This document shows, piece by piece, positions 54,201 through 62,729 of a stretch of DNA of 64,000 bases. The notes beneath the pieces are model-generated. The model was not told the DNA's origin, searched no databases, and was given only the letters and a program-made list of their open reading frames with translations. The stretch covers positions 5,741,001 to 5,805,000 of the forward strand of contig CM034414.1 of NCBI GenBank assembly GCA_019925095.2. The letters are read 5' to 3'. Numbering within the stretch: position 1 is the first letter of the stretch; every line of letters begins with the position of its first letter. The stretch comes from Dendrolimus kikuchii (taxonomy: Eukaryota > Arthropoda > Insecta > Lepidoptera > Lasiocampidae). The translations under genes and the position numbers were made by a program.

Positions 54201-57200
54201 ATTTGTTGTCTCTTAGGTAAGGCCGCAGAAATTTGTGATATATCTTCGTTCCTGCGTAGATAAAACAGGCTTTGTTTAACTTAATTATAACTTATTTTAT
54301 ATGTTAAAGCCTAAAAATACACTTGGGGGACAAAATATCTCCCACATGACGCGCAACGCTTTATCTATGTGATGCTGCAACGTTGCCCAGTGTCACGCAA
54401 CAATTTACGTGATGCGGGACATATCGCTGGTTCTCTGAGCGCTAGCGTATCCAAACTGTTTCCGTGATATTTGTTCAGGAAATTTCACGTAGTTATTGAG
54501 GGTCATATTTCGCAATATGTTGATTCATTTGCCCCTTTTTTTTTGTTAACGAGGGGTATTTCGATTGAAGGTAAGCGTCGACATGCCCGCATCGTAAGCT
54601 TCGAACGCATCGTATCAAACAGAACGTGGTATTCTTTGTATAGAAAGAGGGCTTGAATCAGCTCATCGGCAACGCCGACAGCAGTGCTCCGAAGAGCATC
54701 TTCTAGGTAAACGTGCTCTACCCTAGACCGCTTTATTACTCAACCTTAGGTGAGACAGTGGTCAATCGTAAACCTATACATCCATAAAAAAGTAGGTAAT
54801 CTTTCCCCAGCGGAGCTCACGGCGGCCGAAGTTCAATAGTGGCCCTCTGGCCGGCTCGTCCTCTTTTGGCGGGAGCAAAGCAAGCTCGTGCTCTCATGCT
54901 TCCGCTTCGCGCTCTTTGCACGTTGCGCGTCATGTTGTGGGAAATTTTGTCTCCTAATGTACCTGAAGCTTTATATTTCACGTGCTGCATCCAAATATGT
55001 TCTATGTTTTGACACATACAGAATGGGGCCGATCTAATGGGCGAAGACGTACTAGCATTCTACACTAAGCAATGGGAGGAGTATCAGTTCTCGTCTAGAG
55101 TACTGAACGGGGTGTGTTCCTACCTCAACAGGCATTGGGTGAAGCGCGAATGCGAGGAGGGACGTAAGGTCAGTTGAAGATATTTTAACAAGCAAAACAA
55201 GATTAAGTAAGACCTGCAAAGAGTAGTTTTTGTAATGGTCGGTTCACTCACAATACTGTTCGGGCATCTGAAATACGTATAAGGCCTCTCTTACGCTACT
55301 TATACTACTTAAAATTACTTAGAATCTAGTTTAAAGTTAAAATTGTGTAAGTTGTATAATCATTAAAATAAATAATAAAATAAACATAATATCTACATGT
55401 AATGGTCAGATCACCACGACTACGAGTCTGTATTCGTCCAATTCGTTTCTTATTTCATGACGCAATATGGTGACTGAGAGATACAAGGAGTATTCTGTTC
55501 TCACCTTTCTGATGGCTCAGCAAAATACCAGCTTGAAGCATGGCCCACAGAATCAATTGAGAGAATCAGCAACCTTCTCTAATCTTTTGGGAGTACATCT
55601 TCCTTCCGGTCTCCCTCTTCTTCTGTTTCCATCGCGTGGGTACCGATCATCAATGTAATTAGTCCATTTATTGGAGTTCACTTTGTGATCAGTCTGTGTT
55701 CACTTTAAGGTTTCAGCCTTCCAGGGTACATCTGTTACCCCCTGTTTTTTTTCTTATCTTTACAAGCCTACGCCTGTCCATGAGTCTGATATCCAATATG
55801 CACTTTTCTGTCGTATTGTGGAATACTTTAAATTTTTGCATGTTTTTTGGTAAATGATCAAGGCAGCCATCATAAGTTAATAAATACAGATAGGACACAT
55901 TGTTTTGAGCACAATTTTCTTGATAAGTACAGGTATAGATTTACTTCTCTATATATCTGTTATTAATCAGTATATAGTAAGGCTGTATTTCTTTTGACAT
56001 AGGTTGTTTCAATGATATCAGGTATCCCACATATTCATTGACGTATTTTATTTCTTGGTCTTCTAAAATTAAATTTGTTTTGCTAGTGTTGGTTATTGCT
56101 TTGGTCTTTGCAATGTTCATCCTAAGACCCACTTTTTGTCAAATGCCAGTTACTGCGGCATAGTTTGTAGTGTTTCTGGATCTTCCGAAAACAAAACAAA
56201 ATCATCAACAAACCTGATGTGGTTTTATATTTTGCCATTTATTTTAACTCTGAAAGTGATCAGTCTTGTCTTCGAAAATGTTAAAACAAACATCTATAGC
56301 ATTACTTAACTTTTCTTATTGCATGAGTTCAGCAGACAGCCAGACGTCGCCTATGGACATTGGCAACACCAAAGGTGCTACAAATGCGCTGCTGCTCTCT
56401 TAGGGAATACTGGAACATGGCCACTCATGGCCGGAGCACAACTCAAGGTTGTTATGGCGGCATACTCTAAATTACGGGTGTTAGCCATCCAGACGGGCAA
56501 ATACCTTACCACCTGGTTGTGGGTTGTTTTTTCGCCAGGAAATTGTATTCTTTCTCCGTTCCTGCACTGATAAAAACTGTTACTGATAACTATAATATTC
56601 ATTTTTTAGGGTATATATGAAATCTACCAACTGGCCCTTGTGACTTGGCGGGATAATTTGTTTCAACGCTTAAACAAACAAGTGACCAACGCTGTACTGA
56701 AACTGATTGAACGGGAACGCAATGGGGAGACGATTAACACTAGACTTGTTTCCGGGGTGAGTAAAGTGCGTTGTTAGTTATTGATGAACTAGTTGTGACA
56801 ATGTTAAGTAATGGTAATGGTAAAGTATGAATGAATGAATGTATGAAAACACTTTATTATTTACCAAACTTAAAACTACGTTTTTAAAAACTAGATACAA
56901 TAAATGTTGACCAAAGGGCGGCCTTATCGCTTAAAGCGAGCTTGGAAGAGAAACTAAGAAAAATATTAAAACAGGACAGTGGCGGTGTAGACAATAAATA
57001 ATTAAAAACATTCAAAATATATGAAATAAGTAAAGAAAAATCTTTATTACATACTATATAAACATATAATAATACATATAGAATAATCAGCACTATACCT
57101 GAGAGGACCAAAAATAATTAAAAACCATGATTTTAAAAGAGGATACTGACTTATCATAACCTTAAAGTACCAACATTTCTAATTCCATGTGGGATTTTTT

Positions 57201-59588
57201 TTGCTGAACCTTAGCTAATATACAGACGGTCTATCTGACATAAAGTTTGCAACACCAGGAGCGGTGCCAACGCGTTGCCATGAAATAACAATGGCATTTG
57301 GAGCTGAAATACGAGGGATAGGATAAATAGCCTTTCCAGCACAATTGCTCAAAAAATACATTTACGGAGTCTGTATGCATTATTCAAAAGTTAAATATAA
57401 TGCACTTTGGAATGTGTGGTAAATAGGTAGGTAAAGAAAATTATAAGAATTTCACCAAGGAGTTTCACATTACGAGAATAAATAAGCTGAATAATCGAAC
57501 CTCTTTAGAAGCGCTTTTGATCAATATATCTTGTTATCTTTATTTCAATATTAAAATTAACTAAATACAGCCTAGAAATGAAACACGCGAGAGCTATGTA
57601 CTGCATTTATTCTTTATTGAAAAAGTATTGAAGACGGAACATAGTGAACACAGGCAGAAGTCACAAATTTGACACATATTATGTCACTTGAATTTTGACG
57701 TCTCAGGAGTGCGTTCACAACTATTCATATTTCAACACATCTGTCTCACTTTAATACTATAGATAAAATGAGACGAAAGATATAGTTTTAATTTTGACCA
57801 CGCGCATAATTATGACGCCATTTGGAAATGCGCGCCATTTTCATAACGTGAAAAATTGTTTCGTCTTTCCGCCTGATATTTATGTTTGTTTCATTACCTA
57901 TTGTACTGTTTTCTCGCAAATGTGTTGAAAAACGTTATACGACACGTGCGGGTGTTGATTTTAACAAACTCGCGACTATGATAAGCCCGAGGACGAATAC
58001 GTTCGTCTACTTGTTTGCAAAAACCAACTTACCGCACTAATATCATAAATAACTATTATTATTACAATACCTGAAATGAACTGGCTAGTTATTCAACGAT
58101 TAGCCAAATAACCATCACCTGGTTTTTCAACCAGCTAATGAACAACCTTTAATCGGGTGGCAACATTTTTTGATTTTTGGTTTGTTACTCACCACTAACT
58201 TGAATTATTTTATGTTACCGTTTAACGTAGAGTCCTTTCAGTCAGCATTTGAAATCAGTAATGAAATTAATATAATTTTTCCAGGTAATCAATTGCTACG
58301 TAGCCCTCGGTTTGAACGAAGAGGACCCCAGTGCCAGGGGTCAGAACCTTGCCATTTACAAGGACACCTTCGAGGTTGTGTTCCTCGAGGACACCGAACG
58401 ATTCTACACCAGAGAGAGCACTGACTTCCTCAGGAACAACCCTGTTACGGAGTATATGATCAAGGTGAGCCCTGTGTTCATAGACTTCAAATTATAATAA
58501 TAAAATCATTTATTCAGTAAAGCTTAATTCACAATTTTTGACGCTTTCAATGGTCCCTAAACTAGGTCGACCTGTATCTTGGGGACCTCCTTCCTAATTG
58601 GTACAATTCTGTTCATGAATTTGTTACATTTTTTTTATGTGTGCGTGCGTGCGTGCATGTGGGTGTGTGTGTGCGCGTGCGTGCAAGTGTGTGTGTGTGT
58701 GTTGTAGGATTATGAGTTTTTATGTGTAAAAAGATAACAATGTCGATGAAATATATATGTAGATTTTAGGATATACATAATTATGTTATATATTTATTAT
58801 TAACAATTATTTTGTCCCATTATAGTCAAGCGTTAAAAGCCAAATATTTAATTTAAGCTTTTATTCTTGATGTGTAAAATCATAAATTCGTAAAATTTTG
58901 TTAACTTTGTTGTATAAAAATATAGATGTTTTCGTCTACTGCCTTACATCTTACCATTATCGTAGGGTTTTTTTAATTTTTTTATTACGATGCTAGCAAA
59001 CAGACGGCCCAGCTCATGGAAAGTGAATACCGTCGCCTATAGATGTTTGCACCACCAGCATTACCGGCCTTTAGGATGGGATAGTGGGATCAGACAAGAG
59101 GAATGGGATATAAAGGATGAGATATGTAATTGGAATATGGGGGTATAATATAGGGAAGGGAAGGTATTGATCAAAAGCTCTTCCAACGAGGTTCGTAAAC
59201 CCTGACGTGTAACATAGTTATGAATTAATTAGTTTATGAGTTCGATTATTCAGCTTATTTATTCACGTAATGTGAACCTCCTTAGTGGATTTTTTCTCAC
59301 GTCGTGTCGTAAAATAGGCACTTAGGTGAGAGTATCTATTTTACCGCACATTCCGTTGTGTGGTGCGTAATTTTGAACTTTAGAACAATGTAATCTTCGT
59401 AAATGTATTTTTTGAGCCAATATATTGAAAATACCTTGTATGTAAAATTTCAGGCTGAACAACGTCTGCAAGAGGAGCAGCGGCGAGTGCACGTATACTT
59501 GCACGAGACCACTATGGAGCGTCTCGCGAAGACATGCGACCGTGTACTCATCGAGAAGCATCTGGAGATATTCCACGCGGAGTTCCAG
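37688..59588 (+). CDS. Cul1: Cullin-1, N-terminal 324 residues (partial, runs off the right edge)
   Basis: Cullin-1 is the scaffold of SCF ubiquitin ligases: its N-terminal helical repeats bind Skp1 and F-box proteins, its C-terminus binds Rbx1 and is neddylated. Eight exons (37688-37753, 47110-47192, 52280-52397, 53951-54046, 55022-55168, 56610-56756, 58285-58464, 59454-59588) give 972 bases in one frame. Diagnostic stretches are [16 protein letters not shown] (45-60), [76 protein letters not shown] and [15 protein letters not shown]. They match Cullin-1 rather than Cul2-5. The window holds about 40 percent of the usual 775 or so residues; cullin-homology and neddylation domains are outside. 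Residues 61-89 form a low-complexity Ser/Gly linker, variable in cullins. Nothing suggests a pseudogene. Confidence 0.95.
38025..38420 (-). repeat. Rep3 split by a MITE, Cul1 intron 1
   Basis: GGAGTTCTTGTGATAACTCG to CACATTTTTA, then the MITE, then AAACTAAAGCTGCACGACGC and CAGTTCCGGCCAAAG. Compared with the Rep3 copy at 19.9 kb the break is in the AAAATAAAACTGCAC region. Confidence 0.7.
38174..38369. mobile_element. 196-bp MITE inside Rep3
   Basis: ATGGTGCGGCTTCATCTGCG at the left mirrors ATGGTGTGGCTTCATCTGCA inverted at the right. A second inner inverted pair (AAAATAACGCCGTTAACGCT region) makes it foldback-prone. No coding capacity. Confidence 0.8.
39105..39463 (-). mobile_element. Helitron-like element, Cul1 intron 1
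   Basis: The minus strand starts TCTATACTAATATTATAAAG after A and ends ACGTCTGCCGAAACCG then CTAG before T. The body has AATCACCCCGGGACC and CGGTCCGGTTGTTTTTGAG-like blocks. Confidence 0.8.
39540..39937. mobile_element. GGGGCCC-type MITE, Cul1 intron 1
   Basis: Ends TAGTAGAATTGGGCCCC. The body (ATCGCCGGACACTAT, TTTCAATATTTA, CTCGAAATTATTCC, each in reverse) matches the element at 9024-9646 in opposite orientation without the SINE. The far end is uncertain. Confidence 0.6.
40198..40400 (-). mobile_element. Helitron-like fragment, Cul1 intron 1
   Basis: AGTAGCCTACGTGCCATTCC, ATCTATCTGTGTGCCAAATT and TTAGGATATTAGTAGG are the usual body and 5' end phrases of lepidopteran Helitron derivatives in reverse. 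The CTAG end is not preserved. Confidence 0.55.
40401..42279. other. Cul1 intron 1, mostly unassigned
   Basis: A LINE-L scrap (CATTGAAAGTGGTTACCGAC, 41571-41610) and a repeat at about 41810-41935 (GATATTCTGTGTTTGCGTGA, AAGAGCTGTAATCAA) that recurs at 53760-53885 are the only recognisable parts. No exon evidence. Confidence 0.4.
42700..42812 (-). repeat. Rep2 RTE-like 3' end, Cul1 intron 1
   Basis: TACATACATAGATAACTTCA to CATTCATAACTCTTA; an unusually short copy. Confidence 0.75.
43040..43365 (-). repeat. GC-rich block, probable LINE 3'-UTR debris
   Basis: A sharply GC-rich, CpG-rich island in the AT-rich intron. On the minus strand GGGGTTTTAGTGAGTATCCC resembles a 3'-UTR phrase common in lepidopteran R1/jockey-like LINEs. 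No reading frame with a domain was found. Confidence 0.4.
43375..43479 (-). mobile_element. Helitron-like 5' fragment
   Basis: GAATCCGCATGCAAATTACA, GTTTGGGTTGTGCGTTG and GTAGGTATAGAT match the element at 25698-25959. It is directly followed by a second Helitron-end-like phrase (CTAACGGGCCCCGCAGACGT). Confidence 0.5.
43882..44015 (-). repeat. Rep1, 5' half, Cul1 intron 1
   Basis: CTAGACCAGGGGTGGTAGCC to GTTCCTGCACGGATAAAG. The break at TCTAGACC is shared with other truncated copies. Confidence 0.75.
44020..44254 (-). pseudogene. RTE-like reverse transcriptase fragment
   Basis: The minus-strand frame contains [20 protein letters not shown], the motif that ends RTE-type reverse transcriptase domains (LPVMTYG.E.W). 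It is preceded by [18 protein letters not shown]. No complete domain. Confidence 0.55.
44270..45115 (+). repeat. Rep5 LINE end, split and diverged
   Basis: [18 protein letters not shown] then CAGCTCGCTCCAACCTCTTA mark the first part; the tail AGCTAGACGTATTGCTGGGG to AACTTATTTTGAATAAAAAC is at 44977-45115. About 480 bp of other sequence separates them. Confidence 0.6.
45744..46078 (+). mobile_element. HelD Helitron-like element, Cul1 intron 1
   Basis: GTGAAGCAAAAACTTTGTAC to hairpin GGTCGAATTTCGACC, then ACCACTAG before T. It lies about 230 bases from an inverted sister copy. Confidence 0.8.
46310..46650 (-). mobile_element. HelD Helitron-like element, inverted
   Basis: CTAGTGGTCGTCCATTGGTC through TTTTGCTTCGCGTATTAATA. 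The hairpin is mutated (GGTCGAAATATGACC), and a 20-base insertion follows. Confidence 0.75.
46725..46960 (+). pseudogene. LINE-L C-terminus and 3' UTR, Cul1 intron 1
   Basis: [19 protein letters not shown] is read in one frame after a frameshift; GTGTTGCAGATGTCAATGGG and GCCATCAAATGG follow as in Rep1 tails. Confidence 0.6.
47110..47192 (+). CDS. Cul1: Cul1 exon 2
   Basis: Acceptor TTTCAG at 47104-47109 and donor GTATCC. It encodes [16 protein letters not shown] then [11 protein letters not shown] (residues 23-49 plus 2 bases), the first Skp1-facing helices. HelE begins 14 bases after the donor. Confidence 0.93.
47207..47719 (+). mobile_element. HelE Helitron-like element, uninterrupted copy
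   Basis: TCTATAATATTATAAAATTC after A to GACGAAGTCGCGGGCATATC then CTAG-adjacent T; 513 bp. It serves as the empty-site reference for the element at 6655-7495. Confidence 0.85.
47828..48165 (+). repeat. Rep2, long copy, Cul1 intron 2
   Basis: The frame [20 protein letters not shown] continues to ARELA-stop, followed by TATGTATG repeats. It is nearly identical to the copy at 50824-51165 inverted. Confidence 0.85.
48300..48562. repeat. Head-to-head pair of Rep1 halves
   Basis: 48300-48385 reads ATCCGTGCAGGAACGGAGAT onward on the plus strand, and 48386-48562 reads the same family on the minus strand to TTCCTGCATGGATAT. The outer ends are therefore inverted copies of each other. Confidence 0.75.
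48590..48735 (-). repeat. Rep2 RTE-like 3' end, Cul1 intron 2
   Basis: CATA repeats, AACTTCACGCAGGTTCCC, with a 13-base deletion before ATGCACACTCGTCTG. Confidence 0.8.
48951..49145 (+). repeat. Rep2 RTE-like 3' end, Cul1 intron 2
   Basis: GTTGATCGTGTACTAGCAGA to GGAACTGGCGTGAAGT and TATG repeats grading into TGTG. The 5' side also begins in a TATG run. Confidence 0.8.
49220..49259. other. 12-bp perfect hairpin
   Basis: ATAAGGGAGTTC and GAACTCCCTTAT pair around a 16-base loop. There is no repeat context. Confidence 0.65.
49260..49684. other. Cul1 intron 2, nothing recognised
   Basis: AT-rich. A 33-base match to the 10.45 kb MITE end (TTTTTAATCATTAGATAAAA) lies at about 49647. Confidence 0.4.
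49685..49825 (-). repeat. Rep4 LINE tail, Cul1 intron 2
   Basis: GATAGATAGATAACACTTTA to TCGCTAAAAGCGATCTCTTC. Confidence 0.75.
49933..49981. repeat. (AT)n microsatellite
   Basis: About 49 bases of uninterrupted AT directly before a tSINE-S fragment. Confidence 0.9.
49985..50100 (+). repeat. tSINE-S, internally deleted
   Basis: TTGCCTCTGTGGTTGTG is the head, then GT repeats replace the middle, then AACACAAGCGTAACTTGCTT and GGGGATATACAATGTG with a TTATTATTA tail. Confidence 0.7.
50105..50739 (+). repeat. Rep6 LINE 3' tail with (ATT)n
   Basis: A GC-rich block from CCACGGGCCATAAAAATGGC to AAGCCCCCCTGCGGGATTAT, ending in ATT repeats. A related fragment is at 15095-15225. No domain-bearing frame was found. 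The end resembles a LINE 3' UTR. Confidence 0.55.
50741..50823. repeat. (AT)n microsatellite
   Basis: An 83-base AT tract between Rep6 and Rep2. A shorter one is at 51221-51251. Confidence 0.95.
50824..51165 (-). repeat. Rep2, long copy, Cul1 intron 2
   Basis: CATA repeats, then the reverse of the ARELA ... [20 protein letters not shown] frame, open for at least 93 codons. It ends near GACACTCTCTTTCTGACC. Confidence 0.85.
51256..51464 (-). mobile_element. Helitron-like element, Cul1 intron 2
   Basis: The minus strand starts TCTTAATATATATAAATCTC and ends CAACGTCTGCCGGGGCAG then CTAG. 209 bp. Confidence 0.8.
51465..52279. other. Cul1 intron 2, nothing recognised
   Basis: AT-rich sequence up to the exon 3 acceptor with no named repeat. 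Confidence 0.35.
52280..52397 (+). CDS. Cul1: Cul1 exon 3
   Basis: Acceptor CGCCAG and donor GTAAGA. It completes Thr50 and encodes [13 protein letters not shown] followed by the Ser/Gly linker to NSNKKQ (residue 89). A short MITE begins 19 bases past the exon. Confidence 0.93.
52417..52559. mobile_element. 143-bp MITE with TA target, Cul1 intron 3
   Basis: CCGCAAGAGTTAACTTGA is perfectly inverted at both ends, with TA on each flank (52415-52416, 52560-52561). It begins 19 bases after exon 3. TIR plus TA suggests a Tc1/mariner-type derivative. Confidence 0.85.
52640..53180. other. Cul1 intron 3, mostly unassigned
   Basis: A LINE-L scrap (GCTGGCAAACAAGCAGACGG) is at 52657. The 60-80-codon frames here show no domain. 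Confidence 0.35.
53187..53250. repeat. GGGGCCC-type MITE end
   Basis: AGGGACCCAATTCCACTATT then TCTTCGGACACTATTGTCTC matches the end of the elements at 9.0 and 39.9 kb. Confidence 0.55.
53603..53741 (+). repeat. Rep1, tail half, Cul1 intron 3
   Basis: TTCCAGTCTCCCTTAAGAGA to CTGCCTGTCTGCTGAACTGC and an A-rich run. Confidence 0.8.
53755..53890. repeat. Unnamed repeat shared with 41.8 kb
   Basis: GTTTCACGCTGATATTCTTT, GAGCTGTAATCAA and GATTCCAGCATGG recur at about 41815-41935. It is probably LINE 3'-UTR material. Confidence 0.5.
53951..54046 (+). CDS. Cul1: Cul1 exon 4
   Basis: Acceptor TTTCAG, donor GTATGT, 32 codons: [20 protein letters not shown] then [12 protein letters not shown] (residues 90-121), helix 5 region of the first cullin repeat. 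Confidence 0.95.
54109..54262 (-). repeat. Rep1, 5' half, Cul1 intron 4
   Basis: ACACAACTTAAAGTTGTTAT to CGTTCCTGCGTAGATAAA, 62 bases after exon 4. Confidence 0.75.
54263..55021. other. Cul1 intron 4, mostly unassigned
   Basis: A GC-rich patch at 54810-54920 (CCCTCTGGCCGGCTCGTCCT, minus-strand frame) may be repeat debris. No other exon seen. Confidence 0.35.
55022..55168 (+). CDS. Cul1: Cul1 exon 5
   Basis: Acceptor ATACAG, donor GTCAGT, 49 codons from [20 protein letters not shown] to [13 protein letters not shown] (122-170). Confidence 0.95.
55470..56300 (-). pseudogene. RTE-clade reverse transcriptase relic, Cul1 intron 5
   Basis: Minus-strand pieces include [20 protein letters not shown] (catalytic FVDD box), [26 protein letters not shown] and, after frameshifts, [17 protein letters not shown]. 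The order matches the second half of an RTE LINE protein. Stops and shifts are present. Confidence 0.75.
56315..56573 (-). repeat. Rep1 with internal deletions, Cul1 intron 5
   Basis: GAGTTCAGCAGACAGCCAGA to CCGTTCCTGCACTGATAAA. The copy ends 37 bases before exon 6. Confidence 0.8.
56610..56756 (+). CDS. Cul1: Cul1 exon 6
   Basis: Acceptor TTTTAG, donor GTGAGT, 49 codons from [18 protein letters not shown] to [12 protein letters not shown] (171-219). Confidence 0.95.
56825..56965 (-). repeat. Rep4 LINE tail, Cul1 intron 6
   Basis: TGAATGAATGAATGTATG, ACTTTATTATTTACC, then TTATCGCTTAAAGCGAGCTT. Confidence 0.7.
56966..58284. other. Cul1 intron 6, mostly unassigned
   Basis: A LINE-L-like scrap (TTTGCAACACCAGGAGCGGT) is at 57245. 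No exon was recognised before the exon 7 acceptor. Confidence 0.4.
58285..58464 (+). CDS. Cul1: Cul1 exon 7
   Basis: Acceptor TTCCAG, donor GTGAGC, 60 codons from [16 protein letters not shown] to NPVTEYMIK (220-279). Confidence 0.95.
58636..58702. repeat. (GTGC/GT)n microsatellite, Cul1 intron 7
   Basis: An alternating purine-pyrimidine run of GTGCGTGC and GTGTGT units, capable of Z-DNA in principle. Confidence 0.8.
58980..59170 (-). repeat. LINE-L 3' region, Cul1 intron 7
   Basis: ATGCTAGCAAACAGACGGCC, ACCGTCGCCTATAGATGTTT and GGCCTTTAGGATGGGATAGT are the LINE-L tail in reverse. Confidence 0.55.
59454..59588 (+). CDS. Cul1: Cul1 exon 8
   Basis: Acceptor TTTCAG, donor GTTCGT, 45 codons from [20 protein letters not shown] to [10 protein letters not shown] (280-324). 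The next exon, expected to begin Asn-Leu-Leu, was not found before 64000. Confidence 0.95.
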
Positions 59589-59858
59589 GTTCGTTCCCTT
59601 CGATACTGCCGTCACGGGGGAATAAAATTGGAATTGATTGTATTTATTTCAAAATGGAATCTATTTCCATTACTGTTCAAGGAGAAGAAGCGGCGCAACA
59701 AACTCCCCACTAACATATTTTTACTTCATAATTATTATGTATACGACGAATGTATCGTCTTTTTTTTTAATGTATATCCTTTCCAAGCATTTATTTTATT
59801 TCTGACAGCTCGATGACTGATCAATTAGTAATGTCCTAATGCTTTATCGACTCGATTT

Positions 59859-60155
59859 TATCCGTGCAGGAACGGAGAAAGAATACAATTTCCTGCGGCC
59901 AGGCGGCCTGTCGTAAGAGGCGACAAAACAACCCACAGCCGGTTGGTAGGGTATTTGCTCGACTGGATGGCGACCACCCCTGGTCTAGAGTATGCCGCCA
60001 TAACAACCTTGTGTTGTGTTCCGGCATTAGTGAGCAGGTTCCAGTCTCCCTTAAGAGAGCAGCAGCGCATTTGTAGCACCTTTGGTGTCACAAATGTCCA
60101 TAGGCGATGGTAACCGCTTTCCATCAAGTGGTCTGCTGAACTCCTGCGATAAAAA
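59859..60155 (+). repeat. Rep1, full length, Cul1 intron 8
   Basis: ATCCGTGCAGGAACGGAGAA to GCTGAACTCCTGCGATAAAA. The CTGCCTGT piece of the tail is deleted. Confidence 0.88.
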
Positions 60156-60184
60156 TTATTATAAAAATGGACTTCATTTATAAA

Positions 60185-60325
60185 TAAGTCCGGGTTGTCT
60201 GGAAGAGATTGCTTCTTAGCGATAAGACCGCCCATTGTGCACATTTAGAATATTTTTAGGCTATAAGTATTTCTGTGTTTTCTGTAATGGTGTATAATAA
60301 AGTGTTATCTGTCTATCTAAGTTTT
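60185..60325 (+). repeat. Rep4 LINE tail, Cul1 intron 8
   Basis: GGAAGAGATTGCTTCTTAGC, TAAGACCGCCCATTGTG and AATAAAGTGTTATC with CTATCTA end. Confidence 0.75.
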
Positions 60326-60734
60326 AATCAATTTAACTTACCTATAAATTTTTGATAAAAATACTATATCGCTGAATTAATATACCCTAGGCGTGTGTAA
60401 CTCTTTACTGAACCGACTCACTGATCCGAAACATTTAGGTGTTCCAAAAGATTGGAACATCAATAATGTTCCAAATGCATCATTTCGATCTGGAACATCG
60501 CAATCTCTCTGACTCTCTGTTCAGCGCGATCGTGTCGCTTACGTGTGAAACAGACCGACCAGAGCATAATGAATCACAGTGCAACAAGCGTAGCGAGAGA
60601 GCAGGATAACAATAAAATATAAGCAAATTATAATTTATTAATGATCTCACAATTTGTAATTTTTTCAAATATTACTATGAATATTCATCTTTGTTTCAAC
60701 CTTAACACCATCTGCCTCAATATGCCTGCGACAC

Positions 60735-60899
<165 letters not shown>

Positions 60900-61131
60900 T
60901 AATCGGCAGACAAACATACACATTGTATATCCCCAAATTAAGCAAGTTACGCTTGTGTTACGGGTAATATACAACGGACTACTCTGGGGCCGATCCCAGA
61001 CACCCAGACCATAGTAAATAACGGAGAAAATACGTTTCCGAAATTTACTATACCAGGAATCGAACTCGGAACCTCTGCGTTGCAGTGAGGTACGCCGGCA
61101 AAGGCTTAGCCCGCTCAACCACAGAGGCCGT
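60900..61131 (-). repeat. tSINE-S, best copy
   Basis: The minus strand begins GGCCTCTGTGGTTGAGCGGG (A box) and GAGTTCGATTCC (B box), and ends TTTGTCTGCCGATTATTTAT. It is flanked by AT repeats on both sides. Confidence 0.85.
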
Positions 61132-61764
61132 CAAAGATATATATATATATATATATATATATATCTGTATTTTTTTATCTTTGACAAGTTGGACACGATG
61201 TTTCAAATGAAACCGCAGCCCGTTTCTCAGCCTCAGTCCGCGACGTACCATAACAAGACACCATGATTTTATATCTTTGACTCAATGTTCCAAATGAAAC
61301 ATATCAGTGATCCGGAACATTTTACTGTTCCAGATACAAATGTTCCAATCACAAAAATGTGACATTTTTCCCACGCCTAATATACCCACATATTAAATAT
61401 GCCAATAAAACGGCACATATAATAATTGCGGTATTATTTCTCTTTAAATTAGAACATATTCTATTTTCAAATCGATTACTATCGATTTATTTGCGTACAG
61501 TGCCGATGGTTTAATAGTCTGTGAGTTACATGACTCGCAGAGAATCGTTATGACGTCACCCACAGCAATAAAGTTCGACGATTATGTCATTTGTTTCATG
61601 TGGGCTTCGTTATCAAGAAATATGTAACTTGAAAGACATGCTAATGCCAAAAGTAATATAAACACTTGAAAACAGTATAAGCTACAATCTCGCTCGCGCA
61701 TTACCACAGTTTTGAAGACATTACTAACTGTCAAAAGTAAAATAAAGGCTTGCAAAGACTATTT

Positions 61765-62330
61765 AAAACTAAATTAAAAAAAGCATCTTGCTAAAAAGGG
61801 GATACTACACTATCGAAGAATACTTAAATGACAAAAATTCATTTACATAGCAGCTCGCTCCAACCTCTTATAGTAAATTTTGTATAACGTTCTTTTTTTT
61901 TTATCTTGCCAAGCTTGTAAGAAATTTGTGGAGACATATTGTAGCATAACATTTTAGCACGTCATGTCATTATTATAACTATAACATTATTTTTCTTTCC
62001 TTTTATTGTCTTGGTCTTATTGAGTATGCATTGTTTGCTACAACTCCATTAATTTTTCAAAAAGTAATTCTGTAACATACTTCTCTACAAAACTTATAAA
62101 AAAAAAAGAATTTGAGATATAAATAGAATATGAAATATAAAGAAAAACAATATTTAGCTAGACGTGTTGCTGGGGAGTTTCTTTCTGCTTCTTCTCCTTT
62201 ACAGCATCAACACGTTGTGAAGCGGTGTACATAGAATAGGAAGTAAAAATTAAATTTTAACTTACATGTATGACCTTCAAAAAGTGTTCTCCAGTAGAAC
62301 TTATTTTGAATGAAAACTTGAATTTGAATA
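61765..62330 (+). repeat. Rep5 LINE end, Cul1 intron 8
   Basis: The end of the ORF (YTIEEYLNDKNSFT-stop, after a frameshift) and the 3' UTR are nearly identical to 16140-16610. Here the tail continues to AGAACTTATTTTGAATGAAA. Confidence 0.75.
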
Positions 62331-62354
62331 TAGCTCCTTGCATTTATTTTATTA

Positions 62355-62582
62355 CACCTAGCCAGGTGGTAGAGTACTCGCTCACCTGGACGTTTACCAC
62401 CCCTGGTTTAGGGCATGCCGCTATAACAACCTTGAGTTGTGTTCCGGTATTAGTGGTTAGGCTTCAGTCTTCCTCCTTTAGAGAGCAGCGGTGCATTGGT
62501 AGCAGCTTTGGTGTTGCAAATATCCATAGGCGATGGTAACTAGTTTCCATCAGGTGGGCCGTCTGCCTGTCTGTTGAACTTG
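62355..62582 (+). repeat. Rep1, missing the first 80 bases
   Basis: AGCCAGGTGGTAGAGTACTC to GCCGTCTGCCTGTCTGTTGA. Confidence 0.8.
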
Positions 62583-62729
62583 AATATTCTTTTATTTATT
62601 TTTAAATGTAATGTCTTTAAAAAAAAATCTAAAAAGAGGGGAGTACAAAATAAGACAACGAGTTGTTGTTCTCTATCAGTATATTAATTTCTTCCTTGTT
62701 CCTAATTTAATTTAGACTATATATACACA

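Noticed and set aside
58170..58424. An 84-codon frame overlapping Cul1 exon 7
   Set aside because: It is a different frame of the exon and the intron before it; the Cullin-1 frame explains the conservation.
59403..59816. A 137-codon frame extending past Cul1 exon 8
   Set aside because: It retains exon 8 but reads through the intron after GT at 59589. Homology ends exactly at the donor.
60900..61131. A functional tRNA gene on the minus strand
   Set aside because: A and B boxes are present, but the acceptor stem does not pair and the sequence continues into a SINE body repeated elsewhere in the window.
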